DNA of 64,000 nucleotides from NCBI GenBank assembly GCA_038141425.1, contig JAYQIC010000007.1:248001-312000 (forward strand), written 5' to 3'. The DNA comes from UBA7985 sp038141425. Lineage in GTDB: Bacteria; Pseudomonadota; Alphaproteobacteria; UBA7985. A program made the translations under genes and the position numbers. The notes under the pieces were generated by a model, which ran no database searches, had not been told where the DNA came from, and worked only from the letters and a program-made list of their open reading frames with translations. This document shows, one piece after another, positions 36,541 to 46,316 of this stretch (within the stretch, counting starts at the first letter, position 1; every line of letters starts with the position of its first letter).

Positions 36541-37539
36541 TCAGAACGAGGCAGGGGGTTCTTCGAGGTTGAGTGCGAACTGGCGGTCATTGACGGGCGC
36601 GCTGAAGCGCTCCTGCCTGACCCAGTCGACCAGCAGGCCTTCGCGGAGTCCGTACTGTGAGAACCGCACGCGTGAAACCCCGCTCTGCTTGATCAGGCGG
36701 CGCAGCACCAGCGCCGCGTAGGGCAGGGTATCGGCCCGGTCCGAGCGACGCAGATAGGGCCGCAGGCGGTCTGGCTTTTCCCGGACAATACGGCCGGCAA
36801 AGCGACGGGTTTTGCGTGCCTTGAGCCCGTAGTCCTCGATCAGTTGCGGCAAGGGTTCACGTTGGAGCAGGCGGTGCAGCGTTGCCATAGCCCGCCACGA
36901 ACCCCCGACCAGATGCAGGGTCTCGCCTTCACTTTCTCGGATGAATCTGACCGGTTTCAGCGCCTCCCGGATGATGCTCCGGGCTCGGCCGCGCTTGCCG
37001 CGCGACTGCTCGAGCAGGCGCAGCACACCCAACGGCAGCGAGGTCATAGCGGCATCCTCACCCAGGCTGAGTTCGAGCGAACCCCCGCCCAGATCGGCAA
37101 ACAGACCCTGCGCATGTTCGTGTCCGTAGTGCACGCCGAGCGTGGCGTAGCGGGCTTCTTCTTCACCCGACAAAACCCGGGGCGGGGCGCCAAAGGCCCG
37201 GTCGATGAGGTTGATCAAACGGTCAGCGTTGCTGGCATCGCGCACAGCGGCGGTGGCAAGGACGTCGATGTAGGCATTCGGTGCGCTCTCGGCGAGGGCC
37301 CGGCGTAAATCGCGGATGGCGCGGAAGGCGTGGGCGAGGTTCGCCGGTTTCATCTCACCGGTTGCCGCCAGCCCTTCGCCGAGGCGGCAGGGCTCGCGCA
37401 TGTTGAAGACTTCACGCCAGTTGGCCCACGCGGGTTCGAGGTCGGTACTCTGTTTTCGGAAAAGGACGAGGCGGACCGTGTTGGAGCCGATGTCCAACAC
37501 ACCCAAGGGCGGCAAGTCATAGTGTTCCGCTGCGCGCAC
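36541..37539 (-). CDS. ppx: Ppx/GppA exopolyphosphatase family protein
   Basis: The product is 332 residues. The actin-fold phosphate motifs GVLDIGSNTVRLVLF (residues about 14-28) and GLFADLGGGSLELSLG are clear. It removes phosphate from polyphosphate ends or the 5' phosphate of pppGpp; the short form lacks the C-terminal HD-like domain of E. coli Ppx. It lies 21 bases after ppk on the same strand, so the pair can make and degrade polyphosphate from one transcript. Its stop is 4 bases from the asmA-family stop. Confidence 0.92.
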   Translation of the reverse strand: MRAAEHYDLPPLGVLDIGSNTVRLVLFRKQSTDLEPAWANWREVFNMREPCRLGEGLAATGEMKPANLAHAFRAIRDLRRALAESAPNAYIDVLATAAVRDASNADRLINLIDRAFGAPPRVLSGEEEARYATLGVHYGHEHAQGLFADLGGGSLELSLGEDAAMTSLPLGVLRLLEQSRGKRGRARSIIREALKPVRFIRESEGETLHLVGGSWRAMATLHRLLQREPLPQLIEDYGLKARKTRRFAGRIVREKPDRLRPYLRRSDRADTLPYAALVLRRLIKQSGVSRVRFSQYGLREGLLVDWVRQERFSAPVNDRQFALNLEEPPASF

Positions 37540-37560
37540 TTACTCTCCTGAGTCCCGGAC

Positions 37561-39771
37561 CTAGCCGCCGCTGGCTCTGGCCTTAGCCTTGGACTTGCTC
37601 TTGCCTTTGCCCTTCCCTTTGCCGCCGCCGCGCGCGCGGCCCCGGCCGGACAGGCTCGGGTTTTCCATGAAGTACTGGTGGCTGGAAATCAACTCCGCGG
37701 CCTCGACCGAACGGTGGATATAGCTGCCGTCGGGCTGCAGAACCCAGGTGTTGGCAGTGTCGCGCAGGTTGGTCACCATGATCTCGTCAAGGATCTGCTG
37801 GTGCACGGTCTCATTGAGAATGGGGATCAGGGTCTCGACCCGGCGGTTGATGTTCCGCGGCATCCAGTCGGCGGAGGAGATAAACACCCGGGCCTGTCGC
37901 GACGGCAGGGCAGCACCGTTGGCGAAGCAGCAGATGCGCGAGTGTTCGAGGAAGCGGCCGATGATTGAGGTCACCGTGATGTTGTCCGACAGCCCGGCAA
38001 TCCCCGGACGCAGGCAGCAGATACCACGCACCACCAGCTCGATCTTCACCCCGGCCTGCGAGGCGCGGTAGAGGGCATCGATAATTTCCGGATCGACCAG
38101 CGAGTTCATCTTGGCCCAGATGCCGGCGGGCTTGCCCTTCTTCGCTGCGCGGGTCTCGTCTTCGATCGCGTCCATCAGGGTTTCGCGCATGTCCAGCGGG
38201 GCCAGCGAAATCCGGTTCATCTTGGTCGGGACGGCGTAGGAGGTCATGTAGTTGAACAGCCGCCCGGCGTCCTGCGCGAATTCGATATCGTCGGTGAAGT
38301 AGGACAGATCGGTATAGATCCGCGCGGTGATCGGGTGATAGTTGCCGGTGCCAAAGTGGCAGTAGGTGCGCAAGCCGCCGCTTTCCCGCCGGGCGACGAG
38401 GCTGACTTTGGCGTGAGTTTTCAGGTCGAGGAAGCCATAGACCACCTGCACCCCGGCGCGCTCCATATCCCGCGCCCAGCGGATGTTGGCTTCTTCGTCG
38501 AAGCGGGCCTTGAGTTCGACCAGCGCGGTGACCGACTTACCGGCCTCGGCCGCGTGCTTGAGGGCGGAGATGATCGGGCTGTCGTTCGAGGTGCGGTACA
38601 GCGTCTGCTTAATGGCGACCACGTCGGGGTCATTGGCGGCCTGATTAAGGAAACGGACCACCACGTCAAAGCTCTCGAAGGGGTGGTGGATCACGAAATC
38701 CTTGGCACGGATGGCGGCGAAGCAGTCACCGTCGAAGTCCCGCACGCGCTCGGGGTAGCGCGGATCGTAGGGCTGAAACTTCAGCTCCGGGCGGTTGATG
38801 TCGCAGATTTCGCTGAGCTGGGCGAGGTTGATATCCCCGCCCATGCGCACGCAGTCCTCAGGCTCCAGCCCGAATTCATCGAGCAAGGCCGCAACCAGAT
38901 GGTCGGGCACCCGATCGTCGATGTTGATCGAGACCGAGTCCCCGCGCGTGCGCCGCTTGAGTGCGGTTTCGAACAGGCGCACGAGGTCTTCGGCTTCCTC
39001 GGCGAGTTCGATATCGCTGTCGCGGAACAGCTGGAAGAAACCCGGGTTTTCCACGGTAAAGCCGGGGAACAGGCGCCCGAGATAGTGGTGCAGGACTTCG
39101 GCGGCCGGGACGATGCGCGAATGACCCTGCGCGTTGCGGGGCAGGCGGATGAACCCGGGCATGTCCGAGGGGATCATCAGCAGGCCGGTAAAGCGGCGGT
39201 TGTCGCTCTGCCGGGTCAGCTCCATCACCATCGACACCGCCAGATTCCGGATGAAGGGGAAGGGGTGAGACGGGTCGACCGAGATCGGGGTTAGTACCGG
39301 CAGCCATTCGGTTTCGAAGGTTTCTTCGAGGTACTGGAGCTCGCTGTCGGTCAGCTCGCTGCGTTCGATGACGTGGATGTCACTCTGCTTCAGCGCGTCG
39401 CGCAGGCCGTGCCAGACTTCGAGCTGCCGCAGCTGCAGGTCGCGGACCCGGGCCGCGGTCATGGCGACCTGCTGGGCTGAGGTCAGTCCCTCTGGCGAGA
39501 GTGTTTCCATCCGGGCGCGGACCTGTGCCTTCAGCCCGGCGAAGCGCACCATGATGAATTCTTCGAGGTTGGTGGCAGAAATGGCGACAAACCGCAGGCG
39601 CTCGAGCAACGGGTGCTGCTCGCGCTGGGCTTCGGCGAGCACGCGCTCGTTGAACCCGAGCCAGGAGATCTCACGGTTGATGAAGCGCTCCGGTGCATCC
39701 ATGCCGACCCGTTCGGCCTGCAGCAATGGTTCCAGATCGTCTCGGTCGGGTGCAGTCAGCGGTTTGTCCAT
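37561..39771 (-). CDS. ppk1: Polyphosphate kinase 1 with Lys/Gly-rich tail
   Basis: PPK1 makes polyphosphate from ATP. The product is 736 residues and intact. FINREISWLGFNERVLAEA is the N-terminal domain, SHPFPFIRNLAVSM and FIRLPRNAQG the head domain, and HFGTGNYHPITARIYTDLSY holds the phosphorylated His. DWMPRNINRRVETLIPI is typical of the C2 domain. The last 35 residues or so are Gly, Lys, Arg and Ser only (GGGKGKGKGKSKSKAKARAS), an unusual basic tail that might bind polyphosphate or nucleic acid. The MATE gene precedes it by 28 bases. Confidence 0.97.
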   Translation of the reverse strand: MDKPLTAPDRDDLEPLLQAERVGMDAPERFINREISWLGFNERVLAEAQREQHPLLERLRFVAISATNLEEFIMVRFAGLKAQVRARMETLSPEGLTSAQQVAMTAARVRDLQLRQLEVWHGLRDALKQSDIHVIERSELTDSELQYLEETFETEWLPVLTPISVDPSHPFPFIRNLAVSMVMELTRQSDNRRFTGLLMIPSDMPGFIRLPRNAQGHSRIVPAAEVLHHYLGRLFPGFTVENPGFFQLFRDSDIELAEEAEDLVRLFETALKRRTRGDSVSINIDDRVPDHLVAALLDEFGLEPEDCVRMGGDINLAQLSEICDINRPELKFQPYDPRYPERVRDFDGDCFAAIRAKDFVIHHPFESFDVVVRFLNQAANDPDVVAIKQTLYRTSNDSPIISALKHAAEAGKSVTALVELKARFDEEANIRWARDMERAGVQVVYGFLDLKTHAKVSLVARRESGGLRTYCHFGTGNYHPITARIYTDLSYFTDDIEFAQDAGRLFNYMTSYAVPTKMNRISLAPLDMRETLMDAIEDETRAAKKGKPAGIWAKMNSLVDPEIIDALYRASQAGVKIELVVRGICCLRPGIAGLSDNITVTSIIGRFLEHSRICCFANGAALPSRQARVFISSADWMPRNINRRVETLIPILNETVHQQILDEIMVTNLRDTANTWVLQPDGSYIHRSVEAAELISSHQYFMENPSLSGRGRARGGGKGKGKGKSKSKAKARASGG

Positions 39772-39799
39772 GTGGCTTCCCCCTCGCTCAAGGCCGCCG

Positions 39800-41359
39800 T
39801 CAGGCAGCCGGGGAGGCGAGCTCCCGGCTGATGACGCGTCTCATGCGCCCGGGAGTATACCATACGGCAAAGACGCCGCAGCCCCAGGCCACGGCACCGT
39901 AGCCAACCCAGAAGGCGAACAGGTTACCGGTTGCGATTTGCGAAATCACCAGATAGACCACAAACGGTCCGACCACGAGGCGCACGGAGTTGATGATCAT
40001 GGCGAACAGCGGGCGCTTCATCCCCTGCAGCGTGCCGGAATTCATGAACACCAGCGCAAAGGCCGGCAACAGGAATGCCGAGATCGACAGCATGCCCGAG
40101 GACACGCGCAGCGTCTCATCGGAGCCGTTGATCCAGGACGGGAACAGGCTGTGTCCGGCGAACTGGATGATCATCCCGACAATGGTGGCGATCAGAGCGC
40201 TGATCATGGCCAAGCGGTATGCGCGCCAGATGCGTTCTTCCTTGCGGGCGCCGAGGTTGTTGCCGACGATCGAGATCAGCGCGAGCTCCAGTCCGATGAC
40301 TGGCAACAAGAGCAGCTGTTCGATCCGCGCGGCATTCATGTAGCCGTTGACAGCGGCCTCTCCGGCCTCTGCCGGGCTCATGGTCTCCAGCAGGACACTG
40401 CCCGCCTGCTTAGCGATTTCAGGCACAAAGAACTGGATGGAGATAAAGCCACCGGCGATCAGCAGCATGTTGACGGCGGCGGGAACACCCTGACCGATGA
40501 CCTGGCTCAACAGCGGCCAGAACGGAATGAATTCACGCAGTTTCAGACCGCCGAAAATACCGGTGCGCAAGGCGACAACCATCACAACGACGGCACCGGC
40601 CAGCTGGGTGATTACCGTGGCCCAGGCCAGACCGGCAACGCCCAGCTCGGGCAGGAAGTTCGGCAGATCGACATTGAGGCCATAGAGGCTGAACGGCGTG
40701 CCACCGAAGACGAGAATCGGATCGAGGATCAGGTTGGCGAAAAACGCCGCCACCTGAACGATGCCGAAGGTGGTGAAGTCACCCTTGGCGCTGAGGATGG
40801 CGTTGAATACGGAAATCACAATCAGCGCCGGGGCGAGGAATACGATGGGATAGATGTAGTCCAGACCCAGCCGCACAGCCTCCGCATTCCCGCTGGAGAG
40901 AACCTCATAGTAGTAGGCGATGAAAGTGCCTCCCCGCCCGGGGACGGGAATGACCGTCGCGATCAGGAACAGCGTGATGCCGACCAGAACTCCGGCGATC
41001 ATGGCCTGCGCGATGATGTGGCGAGCGCGATTCTGTTCCTTGGCGCCGAGCGCATTGGCAACCAGCGCCGTTGTCCCCTGCATGAGCCCGATGGAGAAGG
41101 CCTGCATCAGAAAGAATGGCCCGAAAGACCGCGCCAGCGCAGCGCCCGTCGGGTTCGCGGCTTCGCCGGGCGCCGGGTACTGGTTCGCCCAGACCGTGTC
41201 CACGAGGTTGTAGGCGATCATGAAGAAGAACCCGATACCCGCCGGAACGGCGAGGGCGATCAGCAAGCGGCCGATGGGGTCTTCGGTCAGGTCAGGGCCT
41301 CGGCGTTTCGCAGCTGGGCTGACGGCCTCAGACGCGGGTTGGGGCGCGTTCGCAGTCAT
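39800..41359 (-). CDS. MATE family efflux transporter
   Basis: The product is 519 residues with about 12 hydrophobic helices. MATE features are IGRLLIALAVPAGIGFFFMI, YNLVDTVWANQY, GTTALVANALGAKEQNRAR in the first half and the repeat LISIVGNNLGARKEERIWRA in the second. MATE proteins expel drugs or metabolites with Na+ or H+. It is first in a minus-strand set with ppk and ppx; whether the transporter relates to phosphate storage is unknown. Confidence 0.9.
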   Translation of the reverse strand: MTANAPQPASEAVSPAAKRRGPDLTEDPIGRLLIALAVPAGIGFFFMIAYNLVDTVWANQYPAPGEAANPTGAALARSFGPFFLMQAFSIGLMQGTTALVANALGAKEQNRARHIIAQAMIAGVLVGITLFLIATVIPVPGRGGTFIAYYYEVLSSGNAEAVRLGLDYIYPIVFLAPALIVISVFNAILSAKGDFTTFGIVQVAAFFANLILDPILVFGGTPFSLYGLNVDLPNFLPELGVAGLAWATVITQLAGAVVVMVVALRTGIFGGLKLREFIPFWPLLSQVIGQGVPAAVNMLLIAGGFISIQFFVPEIAKQAGSVLLETMSPAEAGEAAVNGYMNAARIEQLLLLPVIGLELALISIVGNNLGARKEERIWRAYRLAMISALIATIVGMIIQFAGHSLFPSWINGSDETLRVSSGMLSISAFLLPAFALVFMNSGTLQGMKRPLFAMIINSVRLVVGPFVVYLVISQIATGNLFAFWVGYGAVAWGCGVFAVWYTPGRMRRVISRELASPAA

Positions 41360-41482
41360 GGATTGTCCTGAAACAGAGGGGTGCGGGAAATGCCCCGCCT
41401 ATCCTCTACAAGTAGATTGCCCGGTCCGACTTACAACAGAGAATTCGTGGCGGCTGCAATGACCGCCGCGGGCCTGCAGCGG

Positions 41483-42658
41483 CTACAGCGCGGCGGTGTA
41501 AATCGCCAGCGCTGCTTCGTAGGTCATTTCACGCGGGTTGTTCTGCAGCAGGCGGGTCTGCTTCATTGCGTCCTCGGCCAGCTTGGGCAGGTCGTTGTGG
41601 GAGATCCCGACCACTCGCAGGCGCGGGTCGACCCCGCAATCTGCCGTGAGTTGCGCCATGAAGTCGATGAAGGCCGCGGCGCGCTCGGTGCGGCTCCCGG
41701 CCTTGGTCGCTCGTTTGGGGACCAGCAGGTCCGCCAGCTCCGCGTAGAGCTCGGGCTCGGTTTCGGCGTTGAAGCGGAGCACGGGTGCCAGCACCTGCGT
41801 GTTCGACAGCCCGTGGGGCACGTGGAACAGCGCCCCGATGGGGTAGGCGAGGGCATGGACGGCCGCGACCGGAGCGTTGGCGAAAGCCTGCCCGGCGAGC
41901 ATGGCGCCGAGCAGCATGTCGCCGCGTGCGCTCAGATCGTTGCCGTCTTCCATGGCGCGGGGCAGCCCGCTGGCCAGCAGCACCAGTGCCTGCCGGGCAA
42001 GGCTGTCCGAAAGCGGGTTCTTGCGCAGCTTGGTGGTATAGGCCTCGATCGCGTGCACCATGGCATCGATGCCGGTGTGAGCGGTCACGTGGGGCGGCAG
42101 GCCGGTGGTCAGCCTCGGATCCAGCACCGCGCCATCGGCGTAGAGGATGGGGTCGACTACACCGAGTTTGATTTCAGCACCGACGGTGACGATGGCGATG
42201 GGTGTCACCTCTGAACCGGTGCCCGCCGTTGTCGGCACCTGAAACAGCGGCAGGCGACCGCCGGGAACCCGGCTTCGGTCCACCTGCGCGACCCCGTACA
42301 TCTCGCTCAGCGGCTGTTCGGCCCGGACGAGCAAGGCAACGAGTTTGGCCGTATCCATAGGGCTGCCTCCGCCAAAACCTACCATGGCCTCGGCGCCGAA
42401 AGATCGCGCCGCCTCGACGGCGGCCAGAACTTTGGTTTCAGGCGGGTCTGCTGCGACGTCATCATAGACCGCCACGGTCAGGCCGCTTGCCTCCAGCGTC
42501 GACACCACCGGTTCGACCAGCCCCGCTCCCCGCACGCCCGGGTCTGTGATCAGCATCAGCCGCCGGGCACCGAAACTGGCGACCATGGGCGCGAGTGCAT
42601 CGGCAGCAGGCTCGCCGAATTTCAGGCTCGGTACTGTCTGGAAGGAAAATTCGGACAT
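41483..42658 (-). CDS. Iron-containing alcohol dehydrogenase (group III)
   Basis: The product is 391 residues, intact. NAD-binding parts are GFGGGSPMDTAKLVALL and TTAGTGSEVTPIAIVTV. Metal ligands appear in THTGIDAMVHAIEAYT-type sequence (here TAHTGIDAMVHAIEAY) and in AVHALAYPIGALFHVPHGL. Family members reduce aldehydes or oxidise short alcohols or lactaldehyde; the substrate is open. It diverges from the nitronate monooxygenase gene with 83 bases between starts. Confidence 0.93.
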   Translation of the reverse strand: MSEFSFQTVPSLKFGEPAADALAPMVASFGARRLMLITDPGVRGAGLVEPVVSTLEASGLTVAVYDDVAADPPETKVLAAVEAARSFGAEAMVGFGGGSPMDTAKLVALLVRAEQPLSEMYGVAQVDRSRVPGGRLPLFQVPTTAGTGSEVTPIAIVTVGAEIKLGVVDPILYADGAVLDPRLTTGLPPHVTAHTGIDAMVHAIEAYTTKLRKNPLSDSLARQALVLLASGLPRAMEDGNDLSARGDMLLGAMLAGQAFANAPVAAVHALAYPIGALFHVPHGLSNTQVLAPVLRFNAETEPELYAELADLLVPKRATKAGSRTERAAAFIDFMAQLTADCGVDPRLRVVGISHNDLPKLAEDAMKQTRLLQNNPREMTYEAALAIYTAAL

Positions 42659-42741
42659 CGACCCTGCTCCTTAAATCGGGGGTCTTGATCACCAAAGAAT
42701 TTACGGCAGGTTGTGGGTCAAAGAATAGGAGACTTGGGACT

Positions 42742-43712
42742 GTGGGTGAACAACTACCTGTCGATCTGCGGCAGAGACTAAAAGATTTTCCAGTAATCGG
42801 CGCACCGCTTTTTATTATTTCAAACCCGGATCTGGTGCTTGCCCAGTGCAAAAACGGTGTTGTCGGTTCGTTTCCGGCCCTGAACGCCCGCCCCGAAGCA
42901 ACCCTCGACGAGTGGCTTGCCCGCATCACCGAAGAACTGGCGGCTTACAACGAGACCAACCCGGATAAGCCCGCAGCACCGTTTGCCGTAAACCAGATTT
43001 GTCACCCTTCCAACAATCGCCTCGGGCACGACGTCGAGATGTGCGTGAAGTACCGGGTGCCGGTGGTGATCACATCGCTGAACCCGCCCACGGAAGTGGT
43101 GCAGGCCGTGCACTCCTACGGCGGTATCATCATGCACGATATCATTTCCATCCGGCATGCGCAGAAGGCGCTGGAGCAGGGGGTCGACGGCCTGATTTGT
43201 GTTGCGGCTGGTGCGGGTGGTCATGCCGGCATGCTGTCGCCCTTCGCGCTGATCCGGGAAATCCGCAGCTTCTTCGATGGACCGGTTGCCCTGTCGGGAG
43301 CGATCTCCTACGGCGACGCCGTGCTCGCGGCGCAGGCCATGGGAGCAGACTTCGCCTACATCGGCACCCGGTTTATCGCCACTGAAGAGGCGCAGGCCGA
43401 CCCGGCTTACAAGCAGATGATTGTCGATTCAGCGGCCAAGGACGTGGTCTACACCAACCTGTTCACCGGGGTCGCCGGCAACTACCTGTCCAAGTCGGTT
43501 GAAAAGGCGGGGCTGGACCCGAATGACCTTCCTTCGGCGGATAAATCAGCGATGAACTTCGGCTCCGGCGGGAACACCAAGGCGAAGGCCTGGCGCGATA
43601 TCTGGGGCGCGGGGCAGGGGTCGGCAATATCGCCGACGCGGGCGCGGTTGCGGACGTGATCAACACCATGAAGGCGGAATATGCAGCGGCGCGGGCGCGC
43701 TTAGTTGCCTAG
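42742..43712 (+). CDS. Nitronate monooxygenase (2-nitropropane dioxygenase family), frameshift near C-terminus
   Basis: This FMN enzyme family oxidises alkyl nitronates such as propionate 3-nitronate. The GTG start at 42742 follows an AGGAGA ribosome-binding site; longer upstream frames are not conserved. APLFIISNPDLVLAQCKNGV, the catalytic segment VAAGAGGHAGMLSPFALI and the FMN phosphate region ALSGAISYGDAVLAAQAMGA are present. A base appears missing in the G run near 43616-43619; correcting it gives GQGVGNIADAGAVADVINTM and a TAG stop at 43710-43712. The end overlaps the convergent DUF192 gene by 12 bases. Confidence 0.9.
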
Positions 43713-44235
43713 CGAGGCATCGAGGCGCTGCAAATAGTCGATCGTCCTCGGGCCGAATTCGAACAGAGTGTCGGCATCGATCCCGAGCGCAGCGGCTTCA
43801 CCACCGTCGATTTCGAGGACAAAACGCGCAGGCCCCTCCGATGGGACGCGAGGTGCGTGACAGCGGCTCGGCCTCGCGCTGGATGCTGACCAGGCGCGCT
43901 TCAGCGTCGATAAAGACCATATCCAGCGGGATCAGGGTGTTAGCCATCCAGAAGGCCTGCATCTGTTCGCGCGGGAAGATGAACAGCATGCCTTTGTTCA
44001 CGCCCAGAGATGTCCGGTACATCAGCCCACGCGCCTGCTGCTGCGGCGTGGTTGCGACCTCGATATCGTAGACGAAGCGCCCGTTGGCGGTGGTGATGGT
44101 CATGGTATCGACGCCGAAGGTCATGGGCTCGACGCCCTCGGGCAGATCAGCTGTCGCCTGAGACCAGGCCGGGGCTGCACCCAGCAGGAAAAAAACACAG
44201 GCGATCAGGGCAGCACGGACAGACACCAGCATCAT
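43701..44235 (-). CDS. DUF192 family secreted protein, frameshifted
   Basis: The product is about 177 residues. It has a signal peptide (AALIACVFFLLGAAPAWSQA) and a DUF192 domain with IEVATTPQQQARGLMYRTSL, GMLFIFPREQMQAFWMANTL and PLDMVFIDAEARLVSI. The frame shifts at about 43835; the rest then reads GPARFVLEIDGG and ends RTIDYLQRLDASLGN. DUF192 proteins are small periplasmic or secreted proteins of unclear function. The gene converges on nitronate monooxygenase. Confidence 0.88.
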
Positions 44236-44369
44236 CCTCGACAGTGATTTGGGCTCGTTATGGTGGTGAGGTTACGCTTGATCCGGCAAAAACGCACCTG
44301 AAGTTTGCGTGAGTGCGGCGCAACTAACGCGTTGCTTTCTCCGCCAGCTGCCTTAGGAATGAACGCCAA

Positions 44370-44465
44370 GACGCAGGGGAGCACCTTCCATGAGGGGATG
44401 GTGCTGAGAGGCGGCGTGCCGCGACCCTAAACACCTGATCGAGTTCGGACTCGCGGAGGGAGCGT
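44370..44465 (+). ncRNA. TPP (THI-box) riboswitch
   Basis: The conserved elements are all present in order: ACGCAGGGGAGC, GTGCTGAGAGG, CCGCGACCCTaaaCACCTGATC and CGGAGGGAGCGT. Together they form the thiamine pyrophosphate aptamer. The 3' strand contains GGAGGG, the likely ribosome-binding site, and its last paired bases GCGT (44462-44465) include the first two bases of the GTG start of the next gene. Binding of thiamine pyrophosphate should therefore block translation. Confidence 0.95.
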
Positions 44466-45262
44466 GGTAAAAGCACTCAGGGCGGCCCGGCCGTTCATTC
44501 TCTTTTTGGTTTTCTCGGCCTCTGGTGGCTGTCGGCGCTGGCGATTGAAGCGGCGACCGGCAAGGGTCGTTTTCTGCTGCCTTCGCCGGATCTGGTCTGG
44601 GCCGCCTTCATCGAGAACCCCGGTTACTTTCTCAAGGGCTTCCGCGTGACCCTGCTCACCGTGGTGCTTGGTCTGTTGATCGGCGCTGCGCTGGGGCTGT
44701 GGCTGACCGTGCTGCTGGCGCTGTCGCGGGGGCTGCGGTTCTGGCTGTTGCCGCTATTGGTGATCTCGCAGGCCATCCCGGTGTTCGCGCTGGCGCCGCT
44801 GCTGGTGCAGTGGCTGGGATGGGGGCTGGCGCCCAAGGTCGCCATGACCACGCTGATCCTTTTCTTTCCCGTCACAATGGCTTTTTGGGGCGCGTTGAGG
44901 GCCGTCGATCGCGACATCATCGACGCGGCACGCGTGTTCGGCGCAGGCCGATGGCAGCTGCTGCGGACCACCTACCTGCCGCTGGCGTTGCCCGGCGGGC
45001 TGAACGGGCTGAAATCCGCCGCTGCCATTGCCCCATCGGCGCCTTCATCGGCGAACTCGTCGGCGGACAGCAGGTCGGGGGCGCCTATGGCCTCGGCTAC
45101 ATCATTCTTCGCGAACTCAAGATCAACGCCCGCACCGACAGCATGATGGTGGCGGTGGTGTTCATGATCATTCTGGCGCTGGGGCTCTACGCCCTTGTGT
45201 CTGTTATCGCCGCCCGGGCATCGGCCTGGTCGGTCACCGACCTCAAACCACTGGAGTCCTGA
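44464..45262 (+). CDS. thiX: ABC transporter permease for thiamine precursors (ThiX-like), two frameshifts
   Basis: This inner-membrane permease probably imports hydroxymethylpyrimidine or a relative, judged by the TPP riboswitch and the binding protein that follows. The GTG start at 44464 abuts the riboswitch. Several helices are visible (VTLLTVVLGLLIGAALGLWL, FVFMIILALGLYALVSV-like). The permease EAA-type loop includes AARVFGAGRWQLLRTTYLPL. The frame changes at about 44515 (FLVF to GLWWLSALAIEA) and about 45030 (AAAIAP to IGAFIGELVGGQQ). No ATPase gene is adjacent, so the complex needs one encoded elsewhere. Confidence 0.88.
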
Positions 45263-45265
45263 CCC

Positions 45266-46230
45266 ATGAAATCCCTCTATCACTTTGTTGCAGCCAGTCT
45301 GACCGGCCTCGTCGGTTTGATCAGTCTGATCGGGACGGCATCGACCGCATCCGCCGAGCGGGTCACGATCCTGCTCGACTGGTTCATCAACCCCGACCAC
45401 GGGCCGCTGTTTGTCGCCGAGGAACTTGGACTGTGCGAAGCGCAAGGTATCGAGGTCGAACTGATCGAGCCGGCCGACCCATCTGCACCTCCGCGTCTGG
45501 TCGCTGCCGGTCAGGCCGAGCTGGCGATCTCCTACCAGCCGCAGCTGCACATTCAGGTCGCCGAAGGCCTGCCGCTGGTTCGGGTTGCGACCCTTGTGGC
45601 AACACCGCTGAATACGGTCGTGGCGCTTGAAGACGGACCGATCAAGTCGGTCGCTGACCTGAAAGGCCGCAAAATCGGCTTCTCTGTCGGTGGCTTCGAA
45701 GACGCCGTGCTGGGGCCATGCTGGCGCGCGAAGGGCTCAGCCTCGACGATGTCGAGTTGATCAACGTCAATTTCTCGCTCAGCCCTTCGCTCTATTCCGG
45801 GCAGGTGGATGCCGTTGTCGGTGCCTTCCGTAACTTCGAGCTGAATCAGATGGACATCGCCGGTCGCCCCGGTGTCGCCTTCTACCCCGAGGAAAACGGC
45901 GTTCCCGGCTACGACGAGCTGATCCTCGTGGCCGCGCAGGATGGCCTCGATAACCCGGCGATCCCACGCGTCATCGCGGCGCTGGAAGCGGCGGTGCAGT
46001 TCATGGTCAACAACCCTGAGGAGGGCTGGGCACTGTTTATCGAAGGCCGTGAAGAGCTGCTCGACAATGAGCTAAACCGCCGCGCCTGGCGCGATACCCT
46101 GCCGCGCTTCGCCCTGCGCCCCGCAGCCATGGACCGGGGCCGCTATACCCGGTTTGAGGCGTTCCTGATCGAGCAGGGGCTGGTCGACGCGCCTCGCCCG
46201 GTCGACAGCTACGCAGTAGAGTTGGAATAG
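45266..46230 (+). CDS. thiY: Thiamine-precursor ABC substrate-binding protein (NMT1/THI5-like), frameshifted
   Basis: The product is about 320 residues with a signal peptide (LIGTASTASAE) and an NMT1/THI5-type binding domain: VTILLDWFINPDHGPLFVAE, LAISYQPQLHIQVAEGLPL, DLKGRKIGFSVGG. ThiY-type proteins bind formyl-aminopyrimidine or HMP in the periplasm. The frame shifts at about 45712 (EDAVLG to MLAREGLSLDDVE), where GGGGCC may have lost a base. It starts 3 bases after the permease stop. Confidence 0.9.
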
Positions 46231-46316
46231 CGCACAAAGCTGCTTATGTTTGAGGTCCGCGCCAGCGGGCCTCTCCATTGGCTCGCAGCCCCCGACAACA
46301 ACCAGAAAGTCAGGCC

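Noticed and set aside
39368..41371. Open frame of about 660 codons on the plus strand opposite ppk1 and the MATE gene
   Set aside because: The translation is Asp/Gln/His-rich without domains and crosses two well-supported minus-strand genes.
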